Source: Thiotrichaceae bacterium (lineage in GTDB: Bacteria > Pseudomonadota > Gammaproteobacteria > Thiotrichales > Thiotrichaceae). From it: 12,705 bases of DNA. Position 1 is the stretch's first letter. The number at the start of each line of letters is the position of its first letter. The position numbers and the translations under genes were made by a program. The notes beneath the pieces are model-generated. The model made no database searches, was not told the origin of the DNA, and worked only from the letters and a program-made list of their open reading frames with translations. Below are positions 1 through 9,183 of this stretch, in pieces. The DNA is taken from assembly GCA_026992705.1 (NCBI GenBank), contig JALWYT010000281.1, positions 1 to 12,705 on the forward strand. The letters are read 5' to 3'.

Positions 1-60
1 CTATTAGGAGACTTTATACCAAAAAAATAGGGTAACTTTTAGATAATTAATTAAATTCAA
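1..60. other. Spacer downstream of rpoC
   Basis: These 60 very AT-rich bases follow the rpoC stop codon in the direction of transcription. They hold a run of seven T on the minus strand between a short TACC/GGTA pair (17-20 with 31-34), but no stem strong enough to call a terminator. No coding frame or start site is visible. In many gammaproteobacteria rpsL of the str operon follows rpoC; that gene would lie outside the window, so this cannot be tested here. Confidence 0.5.
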
Positions 61-3000
61 TTAGCCTTCATTATCTGATGATATAGCCGTTTCTGGTGCT
101 GGCATCGTTGGTATTTTAACATTAGGGTTAATTCTTTTTCTTTGCCTTGCTCTATGGTGAGCTAAACCAGTTCCTGCGGGAATTAAGCGACCCACTATGA
201 CATTCTCTTTCAAACCACGCAATTCATCACGAGCCCCTTGAACGGATGCTTCCGTCAACACACGAGTTGTCTCCTGGAATGAAGCAGCTGATATAAAGGA
301 ATCTGTCACTAATGATGCTTTGGTAATACCTAGTAATAGACGTTCATATTGAATAGGTAGTTTACCAGCCGCCTCAAGTTTTTCATTTTCCTCTAAGACT
401 CGCCAATAATCAATTTGCTCACCTTTCAAGAAACGACTCTCACCTGGATCTCTGATTTCAACCTTACGCATCATTTGACGATTAATGACTTCAATATGCT
501 TATCATTAATACCGACACCTTGTAAACGATAAACATCTTGTATTTCATTAACTAGATGTTCAGCTAGTTTAATAGGTCCTAGTAAACGTAATATATCATG
601 CAAGCTACGCTCACCATCAACAACTACATCTCCTTTTTCAACTTGCTCACCCTCAAAGACGTTCACTTTTCTCCATTTTGGAATTAACTCCTCATGAGCA
701 ACGCCATCTTTGTCTGTGATAACAAGTCGCTGTTTACCTTTTGTCTCCTTACCAAAGGAGACTGTACCTGTTGCCTCTGCCATAACTGCAGGGTCTTTTG
801 GCTTTCTTGCTTCAAATAAATCAGCAACTCGTGGCAAACCACCCGTAATATCACGTGTTGTCGATGACTCTTGTGGTAATCTTGCTAAAACATCACCTAC
901 TTCTACGGTTGCACCATTTTGCAGATTAACCACTGCACCGCCTACTAATGGATATTGAACAGGAACAGTGCTATCTTCAAAATATAATGAATCACCATTC
1001 TCATCAACTAAACGAATCGTTGGGCGAAGGTCTTTTCCACCAGTACCACGAGCCATGACATCTTTTACAACAGTTGATGTTAAACCAGTGATTTCATCAA
1101 TTCTCGTTTCAATCGTTGTATCTGAAAAGTCGGCGAACTGAACTCTGCCAGCAACTTCACTGATAATTGGGTGTGTATGTGGATCCCAATGTGCAACCTC
1201 TTGTCCTGCTTCTGCTTTATCACCACTATTAACCGTAATAATTGCACCATAAGGTACTTTATAACGCTCTCGCTCTCGACCATCTTCATCCAATACACTT
1301 AATTCCCCAGAGCGAGATACCGAAACCAAATGCCCTTCTTTATTTTGAACGGTTTTTGCATTAAGCAACTCTATTGTGCCTGCTGTACGGATTGTAATAT
1401 TATTATCCGCTGCTGCCCGACTGGCTGCACCACCAATATGGAAAGTACGCATCGTCAATTGTGTACCGGGTTCGCCAATTGATTGAGCAGCAATAACACC
1501 AACTGCCTCACCAATATTAACTTTGTGACCACGAGCAAGGTCTCTACCATAGCAAGAGGCACAAATACCATATTTATTTTCACAGGTTATTGCAGAACGG
1601 ACTCGTACTTCGTCAATGGCTTGTCTTTCTAGTTCTTCGACTAAATCTTCATCAAATAATGTTCCTGCTGGGAAAATAACCTTGCCATTTTTAACAACAT
1701 CTGTTGCAGCAACACGACCTAATACCCGTGTCCCTAGTGGCAAAACAACATCACCCCCTTCGATGATAGCTTTCATTACTAAACCATCTTGTGTACCACA
1801 ATCTTCTTCTGTAACCACCAAATCCTGTGCTACATCAACTAAGCGGCGTGTTAAGTAACCTGAGTTAGCCGTCTTTAATGCCGTATCTGCTAAACCTTTA
1901 CGAGCACCATGCGTAGAAATAAAATATTGTAATACATTCAAGCCCTCACGGAAATTTGATGTAATAGGAGTTTCAATGATTGAGCCATCAGGCTTTGCCA
2001 TCAAACCACGCATTCCTGCAAGCTGTCTGATTTGAGCTGCTGATCCCCGAGCTCCGGAGTCGGCCATCATATAAATAGAATTAAAAGAATCTTGAGTAAC
2101 TTTATTACCATCTAGGTCAGTGACCTCCTCTTGCCCAATACCATCCATCATGGCTTTTGCGACACGCTCATTGGTTCGAGTCCAAATATCAATGACTTTA
2201 TTATATCGTTCACCTTGTGTCACCAGACCAGTGGCATATTGATTTTCAATCTCTTTTACATCAGCTTCAGCTTCTGCCAAGATTTCTGCTTTTTCTTTTG
2301 GTATTGCCATATCATCAGCACAGAAAGAAACACCTGCTTTAGCTGCATATTTATAGCCTGTGTACATTAATTGGTCCGCAAAAATGACTGTACTTTTTAA
2401 ACCAACATAACGGTATGCATGGTCAATTAACTTTGAAATAGCCTTTTTCTTAAGTACTGTATTCATAATCTCAAACGGTAAACCATCAGGCAAAATACCG
2501 CTTAAAATTGCACGACCAATTGTTGTATCAACAACCGTATACTTTTCTTTTAGTACACCATTTTCATCTTTTACACACTCTCGAATTTTTGCTTTTACTT
2601 TTGCATGTAGACTCACATGCCCTGTTTCATAAGCACGTAATGCCTCTTCCGCACCAGAAATTATCATGCCAGTACCTTTAGCATTCGCCGAAACACGTGT
2701 CATATAGTACAAACCTAATACAATGTCTTGTGAAGGTACAATAATTGGCTCACCACTTGCTGGAGCTAATACATTATTTGATGCCATCATCAAAGCACGA
2801 GCTTCTAACTGAGCTTCAATAGATAAAGGCACATGCACTGCCATTTGGTCACCATCGAAGTCTGCATTGAAAGCAGCACAAACTAATGGGTGCAATTGAA
2901 TTGCTTTACCTTCAATTAAAACAGGCTCAAATGCCTGAATACCCAAGCGGTGCAATGTAGGTGCTCTATTTAGCATGATCGGATGTTCACGGATAACTTC

Positions 3001-4239
3001 TTCTAGAATATCCCAAACATCGGGTGTTTCACGTTCTACTAATTTTTTAGCTGCTTTAATTGTTGTAGCTAAACCACGCCGTTGTAGCTTTCCAAAAATA
3101 AATGGCTTAAATAACTCTAATGCCATTTTCTTTGGTAAACCACATTGATGCAACCTAAGTGTGGGACCAACAACAATAACAGAGCGACCTGAATAATCGA
3201 CACGTTTACCCAATAAATTTTGACGGAAACGCCCTTGTTTTCCCTTAATCATATCGGATAAAGACTTTAATGGTCGTTTATTTGAACCAGTAATTGCACG
3301 ACCACGACGACCATTATCCAATAAAGCATCAACGGCTTCTTGTAACATTCGCTTTTCATTACGTACGATAATATCAGGAGCATTTAGCTCAAGCAGACGA
3401 TTTAAGCGGTTATTTCTATTGATGACCCGACGATATAAATCATTAAGATCGGAGGTTGCAAAGCGTCCACCATCTAATGGAACCAGTGGACGTAAATCAG
3501 GTGGCAATACCGGCAAAACTTTTAGAATCAACCATTCAGGCTTATTACCTGATTCCATAAAGCTTTCAATTAATTTAAGTCGTTTGCCAATACGCTTAAG
3601 TTTTGTTTCCGATTTAGTCTGTGTTGCATCTTCACGTAGCTGTTCTGCTTCTTCTTTTAAATCAACAGACTCTAGCATTTGCAAAATAGCTTCTGCACCC
3701 ATTTTTGCTTCAAACTCATCTCCAAACTCTTCTAAAGCTTCAAGATAAGCTTCATCAGTCATTAACTCACCACGCTCTAGCGTTGTCATACCTGGCTCGA
3801 TAACAACAAACGCTTCAAAATAAAGCACTCGCTCAATATCACGCAAAGTCATGTCTAACAATAAGCCAATACGTGAAGGGAGTGATTTTAAGAACCAAAT
3901 ATGAGCCACAGGGCAAGCTAGCTCTATATGTGCCATGCGATCACGGCGAACTTTTGTTTGTGTAACTTCTACCCCACATTTCTCACAAATTACACCACGA
4001 TGCTTCAGGCGTTTATATTTACCACAAAGACATTCATAATCTTTCACCGGACCAAAAATTTTGGCACAGAATAAACCATCTCGCTCAGGCTTAAATGTAC
4101 GATAATTAATTGTTTCTGGCTTTTTTACTTCACCATAAGACCAAGAACGGATAACTTCAGGTGATGTTAATCCAATACGAATTGCATCAAACTCTTCTGT
4201 TTCTTTCTCTTGTTTAAAGATATTCAGTAAATCTTTCAT
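61..4239 (-). CDS. rpoC: DNA-directed RNA polymerase subunit beta'
   Basis: This is the largest subunit of RNA polymerase; it carries the active-site magnesium and much of the DNA-binding clamp. The 1392 residues compare with 1407 in E. coli. Visible motifs, in order, are the N-terminal zinc site (C70, C72, C85, C88), the catalytic NADFDGDQ motif at 458-465 (D460, D462, D464), the bridge helix around 745-800, the second zinc site (C814, C886, C893, C896), and the trigger loop MRTFHIGG at 930-937. A long insertion follows the trigger loop (about 943-1128) before the conserved ITGGLPRVADLFEAR segment; it is the proteobacterial SI3 type. Numbering matches E. coli exactly through C814, which supports the ATG at 4239. 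A GGAAG element lies about 7 bases upstream of that ATG. The gene is last in the cluster, 106 bases after rpoB. No frameshift or missing key residue is seen. Confidence 0.99.
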   Translation of the reverse strand: MKDLLNIFKQEKETEEFDAIRIGLTSPEVIRSWSYGEVKKPETINYRTFKPERDGLFCAKIFGPVKDYECLCGKYKRLKHRGVICEKCGVEVTQTKVRRDRMAHIELACPVAHIWFLKSLPSRIGLLLDMTLRDIERVLYFEAFVVIEPGMTTLERGELMTDEAYLEALEEFGDEFEAKMGAEAILQMLESVDLKEEAEQLREDATQTKSETKLKRIGKRLKLIESFMESGNKPEWLILKVLPVLPPDLRPLVPLDGGRFATSDLNDLYRRVINRNNRLNRLLELNAPDIIVRNEKRMLQEAVDALLDNGRRGRAITGSNKRPLKSLSDMIKGKQGRFRQNLLGKRVDYSGRSVIVVGPTLRLHQCGLPKKMALELFKPFIFGKLQRRGLATTIKAAKKLVERETPDVWDILEEVIREHPIMLNRAPTLHRLGIQAFEPVLIEGKAIQLHPLVCAAFNADFDGDQMAVHVPLSIEAQLEARALMMASNNVLAPASGEPIIVPSQDIVLGLYYMTRVSANAKGTGMIISGAEEALRAYETGHVSLHAKVKAKIRECVKDENGVLKEKYTVVDTTIGRAILSGILPDGLPFEIMNTVLKKKAISKLIDHAYRYVGLKSTVIFADQLMYTGYKYAAKAGVSFCADDMAIPKEKAEILAEAEADVKEIENQYATGLVTQGERYNKVIDIWTRTNERVAKAMMDGIGQEEVTDLDGNKVTQDSFNSIYMMADSGARGSAAQIRQLAGMRGLMAKPDGSIIETPITSNFREGLNVLQYFISTHGARKGLADTALKTANSGYLTRRLVDVAQDLVVTEEDCGTQDGLVMKAIIEGGDVVLPLGTRVLGRVAATDVVKNGKVIFPAGTLFDEDLVEELERQAIDEVRVRSAITCENKYGICASCYGRDLARGHKVNIGEAVGVIAAQSIGEPGTQLTMRTFHIGGAASRAAADNNITIRTAGTIELLNAKTVQNKEGHLVSVSRSGELSVLDEDGRERERYKVPYGAIITVNSGDKAEAGQEVAHWDPHTHPIISEVAGRVQFADFSDTTIETRIDEITGLTSTVVKDVMARGTGGKDLRPTIRLVDENGDSLYFEDSTVPVQYPLVGGAVVNLQNGATVEVGDVLARLPQESSTTRDITGGLPRVADLFEARKPKDPAVMAEATGTVSFGKETKGKQRLVITDKDGVAHEELIPKWRKVNVFEGEQVEKGDVVVDGERSLHDILRLLGPIKLAEHLVNEIQDVYRLQGVGINDKHIEVINRQMMRKVEIRDPGESRFLKGEQIDYWRVLEENEKLEAAGKLPIQYERLLLGITKASLVTDSFISAASFQETTRVLTEASVQGARDELRGLKENVIVGRLIPAGTGLAHHRARQRKRINPNVKIPTMPAPETAISSDNEG

Positions 4240-4272
4240 GCTTTATCTTCCGCCTGCTATATTTGCAACAAC

Positions 4273-4301
4273 AAGCTATAAATTACACCTGTTTATAGCT
4301 T
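4273..4301 (-). repeat. Perfect 10-bp hairpin in the rpoB-rpoC spacer
   Basis: AAGCTATAAA (4273-4282) and TTTATAGCTT (4292-4301) are exact reverse complements around a 9-base loop. A second 9-bp pairing, AACAAGCTA (4270-4278) with TAGCTTGTT (4301-4309), shares the left arm, so the two stems exclude each other. No T-run follows on the transcribed strand, so it does not look like an intrinsic terminator. It could be an mRNA processing or stability element; that is inference. Confidence 0.6.
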
Positions 4302-4345
4302 AGCTTGTTTATTCCTTAAGAGCACAACAACCTCATACACTGAGA

Positions 4346-7300
4346 CTATGAGCTACTCTCTAGTTCGATATTCAAACCAAGTGAGCGAATTTCCTTCATC
4401 AATACATTAAAGGATTCAGGCATACCTGCTTCCATATAATGATCACCATCAACGATGTTCTTATACATACGATTTCTTCCCTGCACATCGTCTGACTTAA
4501 CGGTTAACATTTCTTGTAAGGTATAAGCGGCACCATACGCCTCAAGTGCCCAGACTTCCATCTCACCGAAACGCTGACCACCGAATTGAGCCTTACCACC
4601 AAGTGGTTGCTGAGTAACAAGGCTATAAGGTCCTGTTGAGCGTGCGTGCATTTTATCATCAACCAAGTGGTTTAATTTCAGCATGTGCATATACCCAACC
4701 GTAACTTCACGCTCAAATTTCTCACCAGTACGACCATCGTATAATATAGTCTGCCCTGATTCTGGCAAGTCAGCTAATCGTAACATCTTGCGAATGTCTT
4801 CCTCAGATGCACCGTCAAAGACAGGGGTTGCCATAGTTACACCACGACGTAGGTTTTTACACATATCCAGAATTTCTTCATCCGTCATTGATGCAATCAT
4901 TTCTGCATTCTGTTCTGGACTACCACCTGTTTCATAGATTTCACTTAAGAAACTACGTAATTCATCCATAGCAACTTTAGCATCAACCATACGACCAATT
5001 TTTTCACCCAAGCCTTTAGCTGCCCAGCCTAAGTGTGTTTCAAGCACTTGCCCAACATTCATTCGAGAAGGGACACCTAATGGATTGAGTACAATATCAA
5101 CAGGGCGACCATCAGCAGTATGGGGCATATCTTCAATAGGAACAATACGAGAAACAACCCCTTTGTTTCCGTGGCGACCTGCCATTTTATCACCTGGCTG
5201 CATACGGCGTTTGATAGCAACATATACTTTTACCATTTTTAATACACCGGGTGGTAAGTCATCACCGGATGTAATTTTTTCTCGCTGTTTCTGTAAACGC
5301 TCTTCGTATGAGACCTTTTTATCTTCAAGTTGTTTGGCTAATTGCTCAATTTGCTCGTTGAGTATTTCATCTTCTAAACGAATGGCAAGCCAATCATTTT
5401 GCCCTATTGATTTTAATACGGCTTCAGTAACTTTATTACCTGATTTGATACCTGCAGGACCACTTGCGGCTACTTTTCCTATAATTAAATTAGCCGCCCG
5501 TTCGAAAATATCGCTACGGAAAATACGTAGTTCATCACGTAAGTCCTTACGAAATTTTTCTAGTTCAGCTTCTTCAATATCAATAGCACGAGAGTCTTTT
5601 TCTACCCCATCTCGTGTAAATACCTGTACATCAACTACTGTTCCAGCGACGCTAGATTTCATACGTAAAGAAGTATCTTTTACATCCGATGCTTTTTCAC
5701 CGAAGATGGCACGCAGTAGTTTTTCTTCTGGGGTAAGCTGTGTTTCGCCTTTTGGCGTGACCTTACCAACTAAAACATCACCGCCTTTTACTTCTGCACC
5801 TACATGAATAATTCCGCACTCATCTAACTTCGCAAGCTGACTTTCACTAACATTTGGAATATCAGCAGAAATTTCTTCTGGACCTAGCTTAGTATCACGA
5901 GCTAAACAAGTTAGTTCTTCAATATGAATAGAGGTATAGCGATCCTCTTGCAAAACACGCTCTGATAGTAGAATAGAATCTTCAAAGTTGTATCCATTCC
6001 AAGGCATAAAAGCGATTAGCATATTTTGCCCAAGTGCTAACTCACCCATATCGGTTGAAGAACCATCAGCTAATACATCACCACGTTCAACTTTATCACC
6101 AACTTTAACAATAGGTCTCTGATTAACACATGTGTTTTGGTTAGAGCGAACATATTTAGTCAAGTTATATATATCCACCCCACCTTCTTTTTCCGTTGCT
6201 TCCTCATTATTCACACGGATAACGATACGAGTAGCATCAACTGAATCAATAATACCGCCACGCTTTGCTTTAACCGCTGAACCTGAGTCAACCGCAACGG
6301 CTCTTTCCATGCCTGTACCACAAACTGGTGCATCCGCACGTAAACAAGGTACAGCTTGACGTTGCATGTTTGATCCCATCAAAGCACGGTTTGCATCATC
6401 ATGTTCTAAGAAGGGAATTAAAGATGCAGCTACTGATACGATTTGTTTAGGCGACACATCCATATACTCAACTTTAGCGATGTCTGCCATAGTAAATTCA
6501 TTTTGGTAGCGTACTGAAACCGTATCATCAAGAAACTTGCCCGTATCATCTAACTTGGCACTTGCTTGTGCAATAACATAACGTGACTCTTCAATAGCAG
6601 ATAAGTACACAATCTCATCCGTTACTCTACCATCAACAACCTTGCGATAAGGTGTTTCAAGAAAGCCATAATCATTGGTTTTCGCAAAAACAGATAGCGA
6701 GTTAATTAAGCCGATATTTGGACCTTCAGGCGTTTCAATTGGACAAACTCGACCATAGTGTGTTGGATGGACATCACGCACCTCAAAGCCTGCACGCTCA
6801 CGAGTTAGACCACCAGGACCTAAAGCCGAAATACGGCGTTTATGCGTGACTTCAGCTAATGGATTATTCTGATCCATGAATTGTGATAGTTGGCTTGAAC
6901 CAAAGAATTCTTTAACCGCCGCTGATACAGGCTTCGCATTAATCAGCTCTTGCGGCATCAAACCTTCACTTTCCGCCATTGTTAAACGCTCTTTAACTGC
7001 ACGCTCAACACGCACTAAACCAACACGAAAAGCATTTTCAGCCATTTCACCTACACTTCGAATACGACGATTACCAAGATGATCAATATCATCAACAACA
7101 TCATGTCCGTCTCGAATTGCGATAAGACGCTTTAAGACATTAACAATATCTGAATCCGCATCACCCGCTTCTTTAATCTTCTCATATTGTTCAGCATACT
7201 TTTCTACTAGTTGCTTTGATAGTTTATCTGTACGACTTTTTAAATAACGAGCGTCATAAAGGATACTAGGACCTGTCTCTCCTTCTATCTCAAGACGACG

Positions 7301-8542
7301 ATTAAACTTCATTCGCCCTACATCTGATAAGTCATAACGCTCTTCGGTAAAGAACAGATTATGGAATAAATTCTCTGCAGCCTCTTTTGTTGGTGGCTCA
7401 CCCGGACGCATCATGCGATAGATTTCCACCATTGCTTCTAATTGTGTCTTAGTAGGGTCAATATTCAATGTATTTGAAATAAAAGCTCCACGATCTAAAT
7501 CATTAGTGTATAATACGTTGAATACTTTAATATCTGCATCATTAAACTTTTCAAGTAATTCTTCTGTTAACTCATCGTTTGCATTTGCAACAACTTCGCC
7601 CGTAACTTCATCAATATAATTATTCGCTAGTCGCTTGCCTAGCATATAATCAACAGGAACATCTAATTTTTTAATACCAGCAGCTTCAAGTTTTTTAATA
7701 TGCCTCGCGGTTACACGACGACCTTCTTTTACCAATACTTCATCATCTAAACTAATATCAAATGCTGCTAACTCACCACGCAAACGCTCAGGAATTAATT
7801 CAATGCTTAACACCCCGTCTTTTGCAACAGTAACTGTTATTTTCTCGAAGAAAGTATCTAAAATTTCTTCTGTATCCATGCCTAAAGCACGCAATAAAAT
7901 AGTTGCAGGTAATTTACGACGGCGGTCAATACGCACAAAAACAGAATCTTTTGGATCAAATTCAAAATCTAGCCATGAGCCACGATAAGGAATAACACGA
8001 GCATTATGTAAGATTTTTCCAGCTGAGTTTGATTTACCTTTATCGTGATCAAAAAATACTCCTGGAGAGCGATGTAATTGAGATACAATAACCCGCTCAG
8101 TACCATTGATAATGAACGTTCCTTTTTCAGTCATCAGTGGCATTTCACCTAAATAAACTTCTTGTTCTTTTATGTCTTTTACAACACGTGAATTACCAGG
8201 TGCATCCTTATCATAAATAACAAGGCGTAGGCTTACCCTTAGTGATGCTCCATACGTTAAGCCACGAGATTGACATTCCCTAACATCAAAAACAGGCTCT
8301 TCAATACGATAATCGACAAACTCAAGCTCAACATAACCGTTATAACTAACAATCGGGAAAACAGAATTAAATGCCCCTTGTATTCCTTTATCTATACGTT
8401 CATCAACTTTTTTATTTGGTTGTAGATATTGCCTATATGATTCTAATTGGATAGAGAGGAGATCTGGAACCTCCATAATATGAGGGTGCTTTCCAAAATC
8501 TTTGCGGATACGTTTCTTTTCGGTATAACTCAATCCCATCAT
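4346..8542 (-). CDS. rpoB: DNA-directed RNA polymerase subunit beta
   Basis: This is the second-largest subunit of RNA polymerase. The frame gives 1398 residues against 1342 in E. coli. Landmarks are the rifampicin-binding segment beginning FGSSQLSQFMDQNNPL at 547 (D557, H567 and S572 correspond to E. coli D516, H526 and S531, all in the sensitive form), the flap segment 939-960, the active-site lysines K1119 and K1127 in PGDKMAGRHGNKG, and the conserved C-terminal GGKAQFGGQRFGEMEVWALE. Part of the extra length is an insertion of about 33 residues between KFNR (412-415) and DIVNVLKRL (465-473), rich in Lys, Glu and Tyr. The frame opens with two ATGs (8542 and 8539). The upstream GAGG lies 4 bases from the first and 7 from the second, and the second aligns with the family N-terminus (M-x-x-SYTEKKRIRKDFG), so 8539 is probably the real start. 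Numbering here counts from 8542. Expression is probably lowered by the attenuator at 8708-8739. Confidence 0.99.
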   Translation of the reverse strand: MMGLSYTEKKRIRKDFGKHPHIMEVPDLLSIQLESYRQYLQPNKKVDERIDKGIQGAFNSVFPIVSYNGYVELEFVDYRIEEPVFDVRECQSRGLTYGASLRVSLRLVIYDKDAPGNSRVVKDIKEQEVYLGEMPLMTEKGTFIINGTERVIVSQLHRSPGVFFDHDKGKSNSAGKILHNARVIPYRGSWLDFEFDPKDSVFVRIDRRRKLPATILLRALGMDTEEILDTFFEKITVTVAKDGVLSIELIPERLRGELAAFDISLDDEVLVKEGRRVTARHIKKLEAAGIKKLDVPVDYMLGKRLANNYIDEVTGEVVANANDELTEELLEKFNDADIKVFNVLYTNDLDRGAFISNTLNIDPTKTQLEAMVEIYRMMRPGEPPTKEAAENLFHNLFFTEERYDLSDVGRMKFNRRLEIEGETGPSILYDARYLKSRTDKLSKQLVEKYAEQYEKIKEAGDADSDIVNVLKRLIAIRDGHDVVDDIDHLGNRRIRSVGEMAENAFRVGLVRVERAVKERLTMAESEGLMPQELINAKPVSAAVKEFFGSSQLSQFMDQNNPLAEVTHKRRISALGPGGLTRERAGFEVRDVHPTHYGRVCPIETPEGPNIGLINSLSVFAKTNDYGFLETPYRKVVDGRVTDEIVYLSAIEESRYVIAQASAKLDDTGKFLDDTVSVRYQNEFTMADIAKVEYMDVSPKQIVSVAASLIPFLEHDDANRALMGSNMQRQAVPCLRADAPVCGTGMERAVAVDSGSAVKAKRGGIIDSVDATRIVIRVNNEEATEKEGGVDIYNLTKYVRSNQNTCVNQRPIVKVGDKVERGDVLADGSSTDMGELALGQNMLIAFMPWNGYNFEDSILLSERVLQEDRYTSIHIEELTCLARDTKLGPEEISADIPNVSESQLAKLDECGIIHVGAEVKGGDVLVGKVTPKGETQLTPEEKLLRAIFGEKASDVKDTSLRMKSSVAGTVVDVQVFTRDGVEKDSRAIDIEEAELEKFRKDLRDELRIFRSDIFERAANLIIGKVAASGPAGIKSGNKVTEAVLKSIGQNDWLAIRLEDEILNEQIEQLAKQLEDKKVSYEERLQKQREKITSGDDLPPGVLKMVKVYVAIKRRMQPGDKMAGRHGNKGVVSRIVPIEDMPHTADGRPVDIVLNPLGVPSRMNVGQVLETHLGWAAKGLGEKIGRMVDAKVAMDELRSFLSEIYETGGSPEQNAEMIASMTDEEILDMCKNLRRGVTMATPVFDGASEEDIRKMLRLADLPESGQTILYDGRTGEKFEREVTVGYMHMLKLNHLVDDKMHARSTGPYSLVTQQPLGGKAQFGGQRFGEMEVWALEAYGAAYTLQEMLTVKSDDVQGRNRMYKNIVDGDHYMEAGMPESFNVLMKEIRSLGLNIELESSS

Positions 8543-8613
8543 CTTTCCTCAGCTGAACATCGAGAACGGTTTAGCAAACGACAAACCAGTAAAGCTAACT
8601 TCTAATTTGTCAT

Positions 8614-8668
8614 TTGTAATAATTTGAAATATTGCTTTTTTAGAAGTATTAAAATACTTTAATTACAA
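8614..8668 (-). repeat. Nested inverted repeats upstream of rpoB
   Basis: A perfect 7-bp stem with a 2-base loop, AAGTATTAAAATACTT (8644-8659), sits inside a second 7-bp pairing of TTGTAAT (8614-8620) with ATTACAA (8662-8668). On the transcript this could form a two-tier AT-rich stem between the attenuator and rpoB. E. coli has an RNase III processing site in the equivalent spacer, so a processing role is possible, but nothing in the sequence proves it. Confidence 0.4.
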
Positions 8669-8707
8669 TCGCTTAAAGGAAAATAACAAGCAAACCCTAC
8701 AAGCGAC

Positions 8708-8739
8708 AAAAGGCCGATAGTGAAAAACCACTACCAGCC
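8708..8739 (-). terminator. rplL-rpoB transcription attenuator
   Basis: The transcript forms an 11-bp stem, GGCTGGTAGTG (8739-8729) with CACTATCGGCC (8722-8712), with two G-U pairs and a 6-base loop. It is followed at once by TTTT (8711-8708). This position and form match the well-known partial terminator between rplL and rpoB in E. coli, which lets only some polymerases continue so that RpoB and RpoC are made at lower levels than the stalk proteins. The stem is strong, but the T-run is short and broken by G, as expected for a leaky terminator. Confidence 0.85.
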
Positions 8740-8749
8740 CTCATTTTCT

Positions 8750-8777
8750 AAAACAAAACTGTTCTAGAATAACAGTT
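8750..8777 (-). terminator. Terminator-like hairpin just after rplL
   Basis: On the transcript AACTGTT (8777-8771) pairs perfectly with AACAGTT (8763-8757) across a 7-base loop and is followed by TTGTTTT (8756-8750). The stem begins 3 bases after the rplL stop codon. It is AT-rich and weaker than the main attenuator about 20 bases further on. It may add to attenuation, or protect the rplL message 3' end. Confidence 0.45.
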
Positions 8778-8780
8778 GAA

Positions 8781-9161
8781 TTATTTTAATTCAGCCTGTG
8801 CACCAGCTTCTTCAAGCTGCTTTACGATGTCTTCAGCTTCTGCCTTATCAACACCTTCTTTAACAGCGACTGGGCAACCCTCAACCATTGCTTTTGCTTC
8901 TTTTAAGCCTAAACCAGTGATACCACGAATTGCTTTAATAACTTTAATTTTATTATCACCGAAGCTTGTCATCATTACATCAAATTCAGTTTGTTCTGCA
9001 GCACTACCAGCATCATCAGTACCCGCAGCAGGAACTGCCGCAACAGCCGCCGCTGCTGCAGAAACACCAAATTTTTCTTCCATATCAGAGATCAATTCAA
9101 CGATCTCCATTACTGTCATATTGGAAATTGCTTCCAAAATATCATCTTTAGATACAGCCAT
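8781..9161 (-). CDS. rplL: 50S ribosomal protein L7/L12
   Basis: L12 dimers form the flexible ribosomal stalk that recruits and stimulates the translation GTPases. The 126-residue frame shows the N-terminal dimerisation helices (1-33), an Ala-rich hinge (about 35-57), and the compact C-terminal factor-binding domain (58-126) with the family segment KIKVIKAIRGITGLGLKEAK (71-90). A cysteine at 96 occupies a place where I remember Ala in relatives (VEGAP here VEGCP); I do not assign a role to it. The ATG at 9161 is supported by TAGGAG 7 bases upstream, a strong ribosome binding site as expected for the only stalk protein present in several copies per ribosome. It lies 22 bases after rplJ and is translated from the same message. 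Confidence 0.98.
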   Translation of the reverse strand: MAVSKDDILEAISNMTVMEIVELISDMEEKFGVSAAAAAVAAVPAAGTDDAGSAAEQTEFDVMMTSFGDNKIKVIKAIRGITGLGLKEAKAMVEGCPVAVKEGVDKAEAEDIVKQLEEAGAQAELK

Positions 9162-9183
9162 TATTTATCTCCTAAATACTGAA

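Noticed and set aside
17..34. TACC/GGTA pairing with a T-run downstream of rpoC, as a possible terminator
   Set aside because: The stem is only four pairs and the T-run is in the loop rather than after the stem.
5085..5807. A 240-codon open frame on the plus strand, opposite rpoB
   Set aside because: It is wholly antisense to highly conserved RpoB codons, is very rich in Ser, Pro and Thr, shows no recognisable domain, and has no ribosome binding site. It is best explained as a shadow of rpoB codon use.
7151..7297. The RpoB insertion as an intein, intron or mobile insertion
   Set aside because: It is only about 33 residues, in frame, with no intein splicing residues and base composition like the rest of the gene.
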